Assembly: GCA_948567375.1 (NCBI GenBank)
Contig: OX419758.1
Span: 27,285,001 to 27,349,000 of the forward strand
Direction of reading: 5' to 3'
DNA from: Lunularia cruciata
Taxonomy: Eukaryota; Streptophyta; Marchantiopsida; Lunulariales; Lunulariaceae
Length of the DNA stretch: 64,000 bases
Part shown: positions 1-12,600 of the stretch, piece by piece
Numbering within the stretch: the stretch's first letter is position 1
How the letters are laid out: each line of letters opens with the position of its first letter
Notes under the pieces: model-generated
The model's input: the letters and a program-made list of their open reading frames with translations, nothing else
Database searches by the model: none
What the model was told of the DNA's origin: nothing
Made by a program: the position numbers and the translations under genes

Positions 1-632
1 TACTTCCGTTTCCACTCAATAAAGCGAATCTCAAAATGGAGTGCATGATTCCATTCATGAAGAGAAGATGTGAATACAGTCAAGACATCATAAAGTACGA
101 CTGCTTGATATCTTTTATAAGTCTATCGAAGCATGATAAACATCTATATAGCATTTGAAGTATCCAGCTTAGGTAGTGTAATCTGCCTTAGGGGATGGAG
201 TAGTAAATACTTTGCATTATTCAACAAACGTTGACAGTTCTCACCACTCCTTCGATTCCAATTCTCACTATGCTTTGTCGTGAAGTGACTTTCAGAAATT
301 GAATAGCCACCTTCAGTATAGTCTCAGGTAGTGCGTGTCATTAAAGTATAAGTATGTCCTAAAAGTGTATGTTCTTTAATAGATACTGTTGTGGTTGGGA
401 ACTTCTTGGTATTTTTCTAGTATGCAATTTGTGTATATTAAATCAACTGTGTGCAGAATTTCCTCGGTTCACAGTTTTCAATGCCAAGGAATCAGACCTT
501 TTAAGCAGACAATATGTCATCTAGCGAGTGTATCGTTTTCTAACATTGCTTGTCAACTGGACTTGGTAATAAAGTTTAAGTAGCTTAGCAGTAGATACAA
601 TTTGGAATCTCAAGAAAACATAAACAAAAAAC

Positions 633-673
633 GAAAAAGAAAAAGAAAAAGAAAAAGAAAAAGAAAAAGAAAA
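633..673. repeat. (GAAAAA)n simple repeat
   Basis: About six and a half tandem GAAAAA units. The rest of 1-1320 is AT-rich and shows no recognisable gene. Confidence 0.9.
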
Positions 674-1321
674 CACCATCAAGCAGGAAAACTTTTATCA
701 GTGAATGCTTTTGATATCTTGATATCCTTTTGATTTTGTTTATATCTCTATCTGCATACAAACTCGTTTATTACTTCAACGCTGGGAACCCATTTGACAA
801 ACATGTGTATAAAGTTGTTCATTATATGATTGCTTCTCTACTCTAAAATATAAACATGTTCGTTCAAACATCCACGAAATATGGACTTGCGTTGTTTTAC
901 TGATGGAAAAATTTGCCAAACGCAGGAAGTAAAAAGGCCAAATGCAAAACCTCATGCACACTTGGAGTATTGAGAAATCATTTCTGTGGAAATGACAAGT
1001 GAATATCCATTTTTGAGAAATTAAAAGAGATTACAAACCATTCAACAGCAGTAGTCTTAGACGGAAAGAGAAGTGGCCCTTATCCATCGTGCGGTTGAAT
1101 TAGCCTGACACTGTATCAGTTCTTGTATGAAAAGTTGCTATGCTCCTTTAGGACTGCCTGTCATGTCCTGTGTATACCAATGAATAAACTAACAAACTGA
1201 TGGTCGGCGATACCAGTACTTTCAAGCGACACTAAGTCTTGAGAACTACAGAACTTTGCGCTTGAGCTCATGATATGATTTTGAGTACGGAATGTTTGTT
1301 ACATCGATGTCAAAACCGGCT

Positions 1322-1842
1322 TCAGGTGGACTGAAGATGAGTCTCAGCAGCTGAGGAACTAACTGGAGCCGAAGTTGGAATTGAATTGAGTTTCCTCGAA
1401 TTTCCTTTTGCATCACCCTGTTTATGTGGGGTACTCATCAGGTAGAGAGGTTCATTCTGTTCCAATCGAGTGAGAAGATTTACGCGTTCTGATTCGAACG
1501 GGACGTCATCCGGGAATAGTAAATGATCTTGTTGCAAATGCAGGAAGTGAGAGTTGAGTGGCTCGTATTTTTGGAATTCTTTTTGAAATTAATACTCGAA
1601 TTCTTGCTGTCGTAACCACTGAGAATGAAGCTGTCTTCACCTTCCACTGTCCACTGTCCACTGTCCACAGAGCGTGATACCAAATCAGCTCGATTTTCAT
1701 GCACTGTTTGAGAGTCAGCACTACAGTGAAGCATGCTGAGGATTCTGTCATTGCTATTAGTTTCATCGGGTTTTCGTGCGCTAGAACTGTCTCCAATGTC
1801 GTAAGGAGAGATCAATTCTTGAGGCACAGAGGCTAAGTATCT
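1322..1842 (-). CDS. possible unidentified minus-strand exon pair upstream of the P450
   Basis: Two open frames on the minus strand look coding in composition: one from a TTTGCAG acceptor-like site near 1842 down to about 1480, and one from about 1537 to a TGA at 1322. The second contains LLFPDDVPFESERVNLL and ends HLQST. They overlap in different frames, so an intron or frameshift must join them. The first frame crosses a heptamer repeat (TCCACTG, 1643-1668), which encodes a local DSGQWTV repeat. If real, the gene lies head-to-head with the P450, about 110 bases from its ATG. I recognise no family. It could equally be noncoding sequence that happens to stay open. Confidence 0.28.
1643..1668. 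repeat. TCCACTG heptamer repeat
   Basis: Three full TCCACTG units plus TCCAC. It lies inside the doubtful minus-strand frame, where the 7-base period shifts frame at each unit. Confidence 0.9.
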
Positions 1843-1953
1843 GCAAACAAGATTTCAGAAGTCCGTTCACGAGTGTGCTGGAGTCCATGGAAGAAGGAAA
1901 ATATCTGCGTCGGTCCACTAAGTGGTTTTTTGTGGCTGTACTAGCGTCACGGC

Positions 1954-4900
1954 ATGCTTCCGGAGGGATGGAACTATCTGGTTGGTTTGGCTGTAGCTGT
2001 GGTTCTTCTGGCGGTGACAATTGTAGTTCGGAACTATAATGAGTGGCAAAATTTGGTACGGTTGAAACCGGGAGATGCGCCTCTTCCTTCCGGGTCGATG
2101 GGGTGGCCCTTGTTTGGACAGACGTTCCAGTTCATGTACATGGATGTGCATGAGATGTTGACGACGAAATGTTCTAAGTACGAGACATTCTCGCTCTCAG
2201 ACTCCTCGTTATATGATTTTCAGAAACAGTCTCGCTGTCTTTACTGTTAGTTGACCACTGATTTATTCCTTCATTGCCAGTGTTGATTATTACAGAACTG
2301 AAATGTTTGCACAGTGTTCAATTTGGGATATAGTGCAGAATCATCTCTTGCCGTTTCTTTTTTGGAAGTTCGAAGTTGTATAGTTGTGAAGAGCAGAGTT
2401 AGTGACAGATGGGTCAGGGGGCATGGTTTTATTACGTAGGTACGGAAGGACTTGGAAGACGCACTTTTTTGGATCTCCCACCATTTGTACAACCACAGCG
2501 GAGAGTGCACGGGAGGTGCTGGTCACTAAGCAAAGAGAATTCGAGGCCAGCTACCCAGAATCAATGAAACAAATTCTGGGGCAGAGAGGAATTATGTCAC
2601 TAAGGGGAGCTGAACATGTGCGGATTAAGAAGTATTTTACTATGGCCATGGTTCCTGAGGCAATTCGCCCCTGCGTGGGCAAAGTTGAAGAAATGGCCGT
2701 GCGTTGTTTGAAGGATTGGGATAGGAAGCCTGTTTCAGTACTGCGAGAATGCCGAATGGTTTGTTTTCATCTCCAACTAGCACACTTTGGGTTTTGTAAA
2801 TCTGTTGAGAATCTTCAGCTACAGAAACATCTGATACTCGTAACCTTTTTTGAGGGCAACTCCACTAGCTCTGTTTTTCAGGACTCTTACCACAACTGAA
2901 GCTTGATTCTATGATTTCATTATTGGGATCTTATGACATGCAGTATTCTTTCAACGCCGTGTTCCTCCTTCTTTCTGGACAATGGCCATCCGAGGAAACC
3001 GAAACTTTGTGGGAGGAATTTGGACTTTTGGAAAAAGCTATCTTTTCCTTACCAATCAACCTTCCTGGGACCGCATATAGAAAGGGACTCCAGGTGAGAC
3101 TGCTACGATTGCTTCTTGTTTGCAATGTGTCCTGTCTGTCTTATAGATGGTAAAGCCAACCACTTGGATGGTGAAGTGCCTCTAAGAAAATTTTGAACTG
3201 CTTTCTGGTTTCTACCATCTTCCTCTTCTTGGATATTTTACTCAACAATGCCATGACTTGTCAGTACATCTTACTCACCTAATCAAATAGAAATTCCTGT
3301 ATCCAAGGACATCTGATGTACTCCATGGGCCAGAGAGGTTGTTACCCTATCCAAACGTGCTCAGCTCTTTACAGATGTAATGCCATGCTTCAGGCCAGGC
3401 AACGAATCCTCCGCGCCCTGGAGAAGAAGTTTCAAGAAAGAAGACTCGAAAGTGGAGTAAAGAGGGACGACGTTTTAGGTCTCATGATGCAATCTCTGGA
3501 TGGTTACGCTCTCTCAAATGAGGAGCTTGGAGATAATCTATTGTCGTCCTTATTCGCTGGGCAAGACACAACCGCAACTACTTTGCATTGGGCTGTGTAT
3601 CACTTGGATCAGCATCCTGAAGCCCTGGAGGATTTGCGTGTAAGCTCCTCTATATATAACTATTACTGTATCTGGAGATTGAATCGACGTTTGTTTTAAG
3701 CGTGAACTTTGTGATATTGGTATAACTTCCACAGGCTGAGGTGGACCAGATAAAGCGATCGAAGCAAAATGATGAGCCTTTGACATGGGATGAAATCAAG
3801 AGCATGACTGTCGCGAGCTCGGTTAGTCAATTCACCTTCTTACACAGTATTAACCAGCTGATAGTACTCGCTCTAAACCACATTTTTGTAGCTAGAATAT
3901 AAGAGAATGCTTGTCAGCAGACCCTACTGTAGTGATCAAGATCGTAATTGTCATGATGTTGTTGCTACCATGGGTGCAGATCATGCAAGAAGTTGTTCGA
4001 CTCAATGTGGCTAGTTATCTCATGCGCCAAGCCTCAACTGATGTGGTCATAGAAGGTAAAACTACACCATCTCAGATAGATGTTCAAGTATACATCAGTG
4101 AGATAGATTGATGTAAATGAAACTAATGTAGAATTACTCCCCTGATCAATACAGGTTACACAGTACCCAAGGGCTGGAAAGTTGTAACGTGGACACGCGG
4201 TTTCCACACAAATCCTAATTACTACGAGAACCCGATGGAATTTAATCCTCGTCGGTATAAGGTATGAACATCAATGTTCATCAGAATACAGATGGAAAAA
4301 CTGTTCAAGCTTTCAAGGTTTATCATGAGTTTCAATATTGCAATTACAGCTTCCAGTAGATTCTTTCGCTCTTGATCTTGGACCATTAGCTTACTCTCAG
4401 GCTCTCATTCTTCCCCTTTCTACTTCTTTCTCTCATTCTTCTTCGTTCGTTCTGTATGCAAATTTCTACCATTATGTTTATCTTGAACTTCATATCTGAT
4501 AGCTGAGGTCTTCCATGACATCTATCCGTTTCCTATCTGTTCCCAAGGTTAGTCAATTTGTATGACTTCCCTCAGCACATCGCGAGTTCCTTTGAGATGC
4601 ACTCACATCTGAGATGCCAGATTCATCTGGGGTTCACTGCTTTCGTTTAAAACCATCAGAATAGCATACAGGATCCGCTAGACGAGGAGCAGTGAAGGCA
4701 ATAACAAGTGAACGTGGATAGGGTGCCTAAATATGAATCTGGACAATGTCGTCCGCGAAATCATATACTCTGTATGTAGGAGATATAAAAGTAAGGTCCC
4801 TCTCCGCTTTTGCTGTTTCTGAGAAGTAAGGCGTCTCCGTGAAACAGGTACCACCTAAACCATCACATCATATGATATGGGGAGCTGGCGCAAGATTATG

Positions 4901-5232
4901 TCCTGGCAGTGAATTCGCCAGATTGGAAATAGTGGCGTTTCTATATCATCTTGTCACCAAATATACGTACGTGATTTTGTCTTCACTGTGGATAGTACAC
5001 AGTATCTTCAATCTTCACAATTTTCACGCCTGCAACTTCAAGTTCAACTGCAAGCAACACAGTATATATTTCTCATATCGGGGAAATGATCCTATTATAG
5101 CGGAATACTCATGTTTTACACCTTGTGGGATGCAGATGGAAGGTAATACCGGACCCCAAAAGGAAGGTGAAGCTCATGCCTGTCCCTCACTGGAGCGATG
5201 GGCTGCAAATAAGTGTGGTTAAACGGGAATAG
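1954..5232 (+). CDS. cytochrome P450, CYP85 clan, nine exons, 474 aa
   Basis: Haem-thiolate monooxygenase, expected on the ER membrane with NADPH-P450 reductase. Exons read from splice sites and phase: 1954-2177, 2440-2758, 2944-3093, 3394-3639, 3735-3821, 3980-4055, 4155-4261, 4848-4966, 5136-5232; all junctions are GT-AG and close in frame to TAG. An N-terminal anchor (residues about 6-27) precedes the [14 protein letters not shown] hinge typical of CYP85-clan enzymes (CYP85, 90, 707, 716, 720). The I-helix AGQDTT is at about 286-291, the K-helix ExxR (EVVR) at 346-349, a [13 protein letters not shown]-type motif follows, and the haem loop [10 protein letters not shown] has Cys421. The first haem-loop residue is Trp instead of the usual Phe. 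Clan members oxidise sterols, brassinosteroids, abscisate or triterpenes; the substrate here cannot be read from sequence. The nine-exon structure resembles CYP85/CYP707-type genes more than CYP716. Confidence 0.93.
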
Positions 5233-7000
5233 GATGGAGTTCCAGTATTTAATAGTTGTGCCGAACTCTGGAAAGTAGAGTCAAAACCATAAAAAAGACC
5301 TCACATAGAGAATAGAATCCTTCGTGGCCACTAGACTGTACAGGAATATGTGAGTGATCGCTAGTACCCTGCTTATTATTCTCATAACTTTATCTTCAAT
5401 TGTCTACTGCTGTATTCTTCTCCAATATAGGACCTATGGAATATTGTCCAGAGGTAAATTTTGAATAAATCTTGTTGCACAATTTTGATCGATGAAGTGG
5501 AACCTTCAAGGTCTGCTCACTCGCTACTACTTGGCCTTCTTTGGCTGGAGCATGTGCTGCAATCTTGGGGCTTATGAACTCTGCTGTACTGCGCACTACA
5601 TTTAGGGTCGGCAGATAACCTTTTTGAGGTAAATTGCTCCAACTTTCCAACACTTCCCCGCCATTTAAAAAGCGATTCATTTCTTTCATCGGTTTTCCAC
5701 TTATAAGAGAGAAACTGACTCTTTCTTCTCATTTCGGAGATTTCTGACACTCGCTAATTGCTAGGCGCTTGACACCTACTTGTGTCTCTCAACGTACATC
5801 TCTCAAGTGGGCCTCAACCAAGTTATGATACTTTTGCTGCTGCAAAAATGTCCACCATTTTACTGACTGCTGGTGCTCCAACACGCCATTGTCAGTCTTG
5901 AGTCCGATTGCCTCTTTTAATTGGTTATGTATGCATAAAGAGACCTAAACTTCAAGTTCTAAAGCTGCTGGCACTGAGCATCTCATCCTTTCAATAAGCA
6001 CTTGCTGCTATTGGTCGCATCATGCAATATTTTCCACAAGGGCGAGAACAGTTAAGCACCGGACCTTTCTTCTAGAGCTCAATTGAGCAACCATTGAGCT
6101 ACCACTTCTACCGCTGTTGCTCGGAGTTGGGAGAAGCCAAACCTATCCGCTTCAGGTTTGAGAATCCGTAAAAAAAAATGACCCCGCGCATGCGCTCAAA
6201 ATGAAAAATTTGCACATCTACATAAAAATGTAGAATCAAACGTCAATTCAACTCGTTGACTTTGAGCATCCACATGAACTTAGAGTTCTTGATCTAGGAT
6301 ATCCACGCGAACATATTGATACTCCCTCCAGATGTTATTCACCTCTCCCCAATAGCGCGAGTAACCCGCTCTTTCTTCTTCTCGCGCTAGCTATCAAGGC
6401 GAATGTTTCAGCTTTCAATCTAATGACTGATCATCTCATTTCCATAACCAAGTTTGTCCCCTTAGATTTTCTCCGTCCAGGTTTGTCCCAATTCAATTCC
6501 CTCACACATGTCTCTACTTTCGGTCTCACTCACTACTTTTCTCTTCATTCTTGGTCTCTACATGTTAGTCCTCCCTCCTTGTAGGCTGAGTTGCATTGCT
6601 CTGCATGGAATGGCCATATGAGACGCACAGAACGAGGTCCAATTACTGTTGAATTATCCTGTCTCTTCCAACACTTCTTTGCTTTTGTTAGGCTAGGAGA
6701 TGATCTTGCGTCATATCGAATTGTCACAATGCGTGCCCGGAAAGTTCGAACCAACAACAATCCATCACGTGATCTCTAGATCTACAATGTGTAACTAACA
6801 CCAGGTCCTGAGGATCTCCAGCATAGCCAAGTCTACGCGAGTCCAAGGAACCAAAACACTCTACCAAGGTCTGTTCCCATCTTATCACTACCGCGGCGGC
6901 TACTAATTCTACTACTATGAAACAGGTTGATGTTTCTGTCTGTTCTAGCCATGACAAAAGGACTTGGACACAACAACGGGTGAGGGTTGATCATTTCCTT
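5233..7000. other. no confident gene; weak coding-like frames
   Basis: 3' flank of the P450 and intergenic sequence. A minus-strand frame at 5396-5689 (97 codons) has plausible protein composition, but there is no recognisable family, no clear splice partner and overlapping alternative frames. Nothing else is supportable. Confidence 0.5.
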
Positions 7001-7344
7001 CTGCAAAAAGTAGGAGGTCCACGTAATTACTGCGTCTCCGTCTCCGTCAAAGTATAATACTCCGTCTTAAGGTGACTCCCACCGGACTAACTACATGGCA
7101 CTGCATGACTTTGGAGGCGTATATTATGGCATATTGCAGTTTTTTAATTATATAAGTGTCTTTTATATTATTTTTATAAATTTTTTTTTTGGTCATATTA
7201 GTTATATCTTAACATTGTAGTCTTTCTAATCACGAAATCTTCACTAGCGGGGTTCGATACTTGTCAGCAAGCGCTAATTACGGTTTAATAAGTTTAGACT
7301 AAAGTTTCAAGGAACATGTTTGGCTCAACACTTAGTGCAGAAGC

Positions 7345-7372
<28 letters not shown>
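7345..7372. repeat. (AAT)n microsatellite
   Basis: Run of AAT trinucleotides in an AT-rich stretch (7100-7560) that holds no gene I can see. Confidence 0.9.
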
Positions 7373-7376
<4 letters not shown>

Positions 7377-7779
7377 CAAAACACGTAATAGAGAGCTCCA
7401 ATAAATGTTAGATTTGGTTCAAACTTTATTCTTATTTAAGATTTGGATTTCCCTATAATAAGTGGAAATATTTCCTAAATGATTTGCTATTTTATTTTAT
7501 TATAATTTTTATTTTGTGCACATTCTTGATTATTTTTTATTATTTGATATTAAAAACATGCATAGTGCATTTCTTATGCATAAAGCCGGCTCAAGAAGAG
7601 ATGAAAGAATCAGCCACTCTGCATCCTACCATACATGTCCAAAACGGGGTGGGGTGGGGTGGAAGAGGGGGCAGGATCATATGAAACATGGTCTCCAAGG
7701 AACAATCTCCATATCTTGTGTCGATATACTAAGCTCTCCCATACTCTCCAATGCATGGAGATGAGACTTGGTATCTGAC

Positions 7780-8400
7780 TCTATACCAAGAGGTTGAGAT
7801 CCCCTCGCTATAGGCTCCATATACTCTCACTCGAAGTCTAACTAGAGACATACTCTTTATAGTCAGTCTTAAGTCTACACACCACTTGAATGTCTATACC
7901 ATAGGACTTCTCATAAACTCTTTGGGACTCCTCTAAAAATCTGGTAGTAATGTACAACTCTCCACAGTAAAGCTCCTCATTGCACCTAAGATCCTTGGCC
8001 ATAGCTTCTTTAAGGGACCTAAGCCTATGAACCTTTCCTCACTCATTCTTTGTTACCCTAACGTATGCTTCTCTATGTCTCTATACCAATAGGCTGAGAC
8101 TCACTCCCTCTATGCTCAACCTCACTGCCTATAGGCTCAACAAGGTGAGTCTTTATACTCACTTTGAGTCTCACTAGAGACAATCTTTGTATAGTCAATT
8201 TGAGTCTGCACACCTACTTGAATGTCTATACCCTAGGACTTCTCATAAGCTCTTTGGAACTCCTCTAAAAATCTGGTATTACTGTACAACCCTCCCCAAT
8301 TAAACTCCATCTACGATCCTTGACCATAGCCTCTCTATGGGACCTAAGCCTATGAAACTTTCCTTGCTCACTCTTTGTTTTCCTAGCATATGCTTTCTTT
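7780..8400 (-). repeat. about 330-bp tandem duplication in degenerate retroelement-like sequence
   Basis: The segment beginning ACTAGAGACA at 7841 recurs at about 8173 with the same order of landmarks: the ACTTGAATGTCTATACC block, the CTCTAAAAATCTGGTA block and the GGGACCTAAGCCTATGAA block. On the minus strand the units read as related peptide fragments (for example HRLRS.(K/R)EAM) interrupted by stops, as expected of an old retroelement gag-like or variable region. A (CT)n run at 8413-8431 follows. No intact gene is present. Confidence 0.6.
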
Positions 8401-8861
8401 TGAGCCATACTACTCTCTCTCTCTCTCTCTCAAGAAGAATGTGCTCCCTCTCCACTAAGTCCCTATTGCTCTCAAGAAGAAGGTGATTTCTCTCCACAAA
8501 GTGTACCTCCCTCTCACAAGACTCACTCTCTCTTAGCTCTAATCACTCATGACTCACAAAACCAAATGATGGACTCTTATTCTTACACCCTAACCTCACA
8601 ATGGGTAACCTTAAAACCTGGTTGACTCCTTTAAGAACTCTATCATCTAAGGAAGTGTCCTCTCCTAATGAAGCTACAAGGGTGGAAGAAGGGTCATCTA
8701 TATTGAGAGAGGAAGGATACTCTCCTAAAGGAGGTACAAGGAGAGTGTAAAAGGTTCCTTAGAGGGAAAGTTGGAGGGTGAAGTAGAGTGTCATATACAA
8801 CATGAAGAGAGTGATATGCACACAAGTTAAAATAAACAAAATTAGCAGAATTTATGAGCCA

Positions 8862-9040
8862 ATATGCAACTATAGTGCGTGAAGTAATTTCTTCCTAAAC
8901 ATCTCTAAGGGATTCAGTATATGAGCATATAAGCAACTATAATGTGTGAAGTCATTTATTCCTAAACATCTCTAAAGCATTTAATATATAAGAATATAAG
9001 AAAAAATAGTGTGTGAAGTCATTTATTATATGGTAGAAGA
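8862..9040. repeat. about 67-bp tandem repeat, 2.5 copies
   Basis: Units share GTGTGAAGTCATTTATTCC and CTAAACATCTCTAA. The GTGAAGT landmarks fall near 8877, 8945 and 9011. It sits just upstream of the divergent gypsy LTR. Confidence 0.65.
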
Positions 9041-9206
9041 TACCATACCAACGTATAAGAAAACATAAAGTTTTTTTAATGGAATCTTCTACACTACTCT
9101 CACTTACCTTCCTCCTTGTCCTCATACAGCTCATCATCCTTGCCCGTGCATCAGCCATGGACATAGAAATCCTCCTACTTCCTTGGAAGCCTCTAATAGT
9201 AGACCT

Positions 9207-9625
9207 TATATATATAGAAGAACAAGGAGAGAAATAGAAGAGTGGAAGGCAGGAGTGGAAGATCACATTGGGACTCTCAAATGAAGGAAACTCCAAATGC
9301 CTAGCTTGAGCTTAGTTTGGGGTATTTATGGGTAACCTAGATACAAGATTCCCAAGGAGTTTCCTTCTAGGAGCCATCTTATTTTGGATTGCAAGCTAAG
9401 TTTACCGCCATCTTGGCATAAAAGTTACTCTACAATTGGAAAGTTCCTAGAAGCTTCTCACCAAGAAGCTTCTTGTTTGCTTCTAGAATATTCTACACAC
9501 AAGGTTTCTTGATGCTTCTAGCACATTATTAAGCTAGTTTTACTTCTTTTTACTATAGTTAGCTTAGAATACTAATTCATTAGCTTCTACTAACTTGTTT
9601 GCTAACTCAATTTTATTATATCATC
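9207..9625 (-). mobile_element. divergent LTR of the same Ty3/gypsy family as the 36-47 kb elements
   Basis: It shares the landmark order of the LTRs further on: GAGAGAAATA, a block around GATCACATTGGGACTCT, CCAAATGCCTAGC, TATTTATG, then a run of GAAGCTTC sites and a final TAACTCA block. It is less similar to those LTRs than they are to each other. Orientation is minus, from the TATA position. No matching second LTR or clear target duplication was found, so it may be a solo LTR or one end of a decayed element. Boundaries are approximate. Confidence 0.6.
9450..9493 (-). promoter_or_regulatory. heat-shock-element cluster in the 9.2-9.6 kb LTR
   Basis: GAAGCTTC at 9450-9457 and 9465-9472, then TTCTAGAATATTC at 9481-9493. 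The last is a perfect three-unit heat shock element (TTCnnGAAnnTTC). On the minus strand a TATA-like box (complement of TATTTATG, near 9319) lies downstream of the cluster, as in a promoter. The HSF-site match is established from the consensus; function is inference. Confidence 0.5.
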
Positions 9626-9639
9626 CTCTCTTATGAATC

Positions 9640-12600
9640 CAATATCCATAAGAGAGGAGTGAGGAACTGTCCAAAAAATGATTGCTTGAATTTTCTCCCA
9701 TTTGGGCACCTGACTTGCTTTGCAAGAATGCCAACTTTGCCTCAACAATGTCAAAATGAACTCTCACCAATCATAGTTCTCTTTGGTCCTCTCTACCTTC
9801 ATCTTCACATTCAATGCTAGTTGGCCATGTATCACTTGTGCTAGTGGGATTAGGAAGGAAGTCACCCGTAGCACGATGTACCAAGATGAGGATTGTTTGT
9901 AGGAATGGTACATTCATGGAATTTAGGAGGCCATGAGGAGGATCTATAAAGAGGGAGATGGGAGGAGGATTCTTGGTAGAATAGCTTGTGGGAGGGGGAT
10001 TGCCTACAGAGTGAGGGATCATGATCAAAATCATTTACAATACCAAAGGTGAGAAAAGGATTGCTTGCATAGCCAATAAAGGGAAGGAAAGAAGAAGTAG
10101 CATCGTTCAAGGGAAAGGGATTTTTGTGGGGATTCAAGAGAGAGGTCACTTGGGGAGCCAAATCCCTAATCCCTAAATCCTTAATTGTGGGATCAAGAGT
10201 GAGATCGTGTGGGGAGGAGTAGGGTTGGAATCAAGAGGGAATGTGGGGTTGTTAAGAGATCTAGGACAAGGGAGACAAGAGGAGATGCATGAAAATAATA
10301 ACACAAGTTGAGGGTACTCACATTGGGCAGGAAAAATCCAGTCCAATGAAATTTTAAGTCCCATGGCATCTACATCAGTTTTGTATTTGCCTTCCACCAA
10401 TTTTTGAATCTGTTGCTTATCCAACTAGGCTCACTTGATAGAAGTTGTGTAATCCTACTTTGCATGGAAGCCTATTAACCACTCTCCTTCCTTGAAATCC
10501 TCCATATGAAGCATATCACACACTTTCTCATAATCAACACTTTCACCCATAACTCTACCTTTTTTCTCTACCACTCAATTCTTGAAATTTTTACTTACTC
10601 TGTAGTACAACTTCTATCTCTCTTTGCCTTGATTTGATTTGGTCACTCTTCCTTCACAATTTATGCCACTCTTTCCCCTCTCCATTCTCCCCACTCTTTC
10701 TTCTTTCTAGTCTGCTATTTTTGTCACTCCTCCCTATAGAAGGTACTTTGGCGCACTCTTGCTATGAAGAACAAAGCTTTTCCTTCACTCCACTCCTTTC
10801 AAACCTCCTTCATTTACACTCTTTTCTCGTCCTTTGATCATACTTCTTTTTTTCATGCTAATTTAAACCTCCTTCCTTCATGAGCAGTTTGCAAATACCT
10901 TCACAAACCTATTTGCGAAAGACCTTCAAGAGCTCTTGCATTTAGCATTTAAGAGGAATTTTACCACTATCAAAATTGATATTAATGCACAATAGTTAAA
11001 TTAAAAAGAACATGTAATTTTTTAATTGGTTAACATTGATGTTATTCACAATGAAAATAAACAAATAAACAAATAAATAAATAAATAAATAAATATATAT
11101 ATATATTGCATAAATATCCATATTGCTATAAGGAGTTCTTCACCAAAGAATTTGTTGTATATTTCATGGAATGGACATCATCACATCAAAGCCAATCACA
11201 TATATCCAATGAAGCAATACCACCACCATTCATCAATTTTCACAAATATCACTTCAAATTCCATGAACCAATGCTTCTACAATTCATACATTGTCCCATA
11301 TTGTCATGAATACAATATATGTCACAAATAGAATGTATCAACAAAAAAAATGTATTAATTATTTGATTCAAAATCACACAAGGAAGGTTAGGAAGTAAAA
11401 AATACATTAAGGATTCAAAATCCTACCAATTTGCCTATTATAAGCAAAACACATTTGCATCACTATTTCTCTTGTTTCCTCTCTTGCATTAATCCTCCAA
11501 AGATCATTTACCTTTTGTTCTTTGTCAATTTCAATTTCCAAGTTTACCTATATTCTCTTGATACTCTTCTACCCAAAGATCAGACCTGTTTATCAAAACA
11601 TTATACAATATGATGCAACAATTGATCCATTGCGTTAAATATGAATTCTTATTTTTGGTTTTCAACTAGTTCCTGCAACATATACCATTGTGCCTTTAAC
11701 ACTCAATTTCAATGATCATTGAGAACACATTGCCATGCACTTGTTAAAATCTATTTTATCCTTGGTGCATGCTTGCTTGAACAACGAGACCAAATGACTC
11801 ATGGCCACATAAAACAGAGTCACTTAATAGATATTAATTGTGTTAAAAAAATGCAATAGTAATGTTCTTCTATTAATGTTGACACAAAGTGGAGATTCTT
11901 GATGCAGGTCATATAGTGACAAGACAAGAGTATGCTTGCAAACATAACCCACTCCCACCAATTTGAGTAAAAAATCAAACACCAACTATTATTGGAATTA
12001 AGATGAGCACCAAATAGAGGATAAAATTCCACACTTACCAATCTTGGAATTAATATGAACATAGACAATGCAACTCAAAGAAGTATGTGGAACTCAAAAG
12101 AACTTGCACTCAACTCCCAAGAAACAAAACTTGGAATTAATCCAAGTACATTATGGAACTGAAAGAACTTATAGAACTTACACTCATCTCTAAAAAATGA
12201 CTAATTTTGTACAAATTATCACATACCATTTAATCATTGATGGAATAAAAACCTTTACAACTGAAGAAAAGATCTTGGTCCACTTTCTATCTCTACGCTA
12301 GAGGGAAAAAGGTACTATCCACCAATCCAACACACCCTTTCAAGGCAAATACATTCAAGATTCTATTTCTTTCTTCCATGTCGGGCAAGCAACTTCTTAG
12401 CCAAGGGTGGATATGATTATTGTCATATGATTATTGTCATCACTTTGTCTATGAAATTGCTGGTAGATCCTGCACTAATCCACCACAAATTGATATCCCT
12501 TGCCACACATGCACCATTTTTATTGTACCCAAATTTATCCAAGGTTACAACCAATTGAACATATACAATTGAACCCACATACCCCTACATCTTCTTTTTG

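Noticed and set aside
4103-4116. GATAGATTGATGTA shared with 61505-61518
   Set aside because: A 14-base AT-rich match between unrelated regions with no flanking similarity; likely chance.
4839-5222. Single frame running through the last P450 intron
   Set aside because: It ends in an unrelated tail; splicing 4966 to 5136 instead gives the expected KYTWKVIPDP continuation.
1954-5232. Antisense and shifted open frames inside the P450 (for example minus 1918-2151 and 3550-3786)
   Set aside because: Shadows of a gene whose nine exons join in phase with all P450 motifs.
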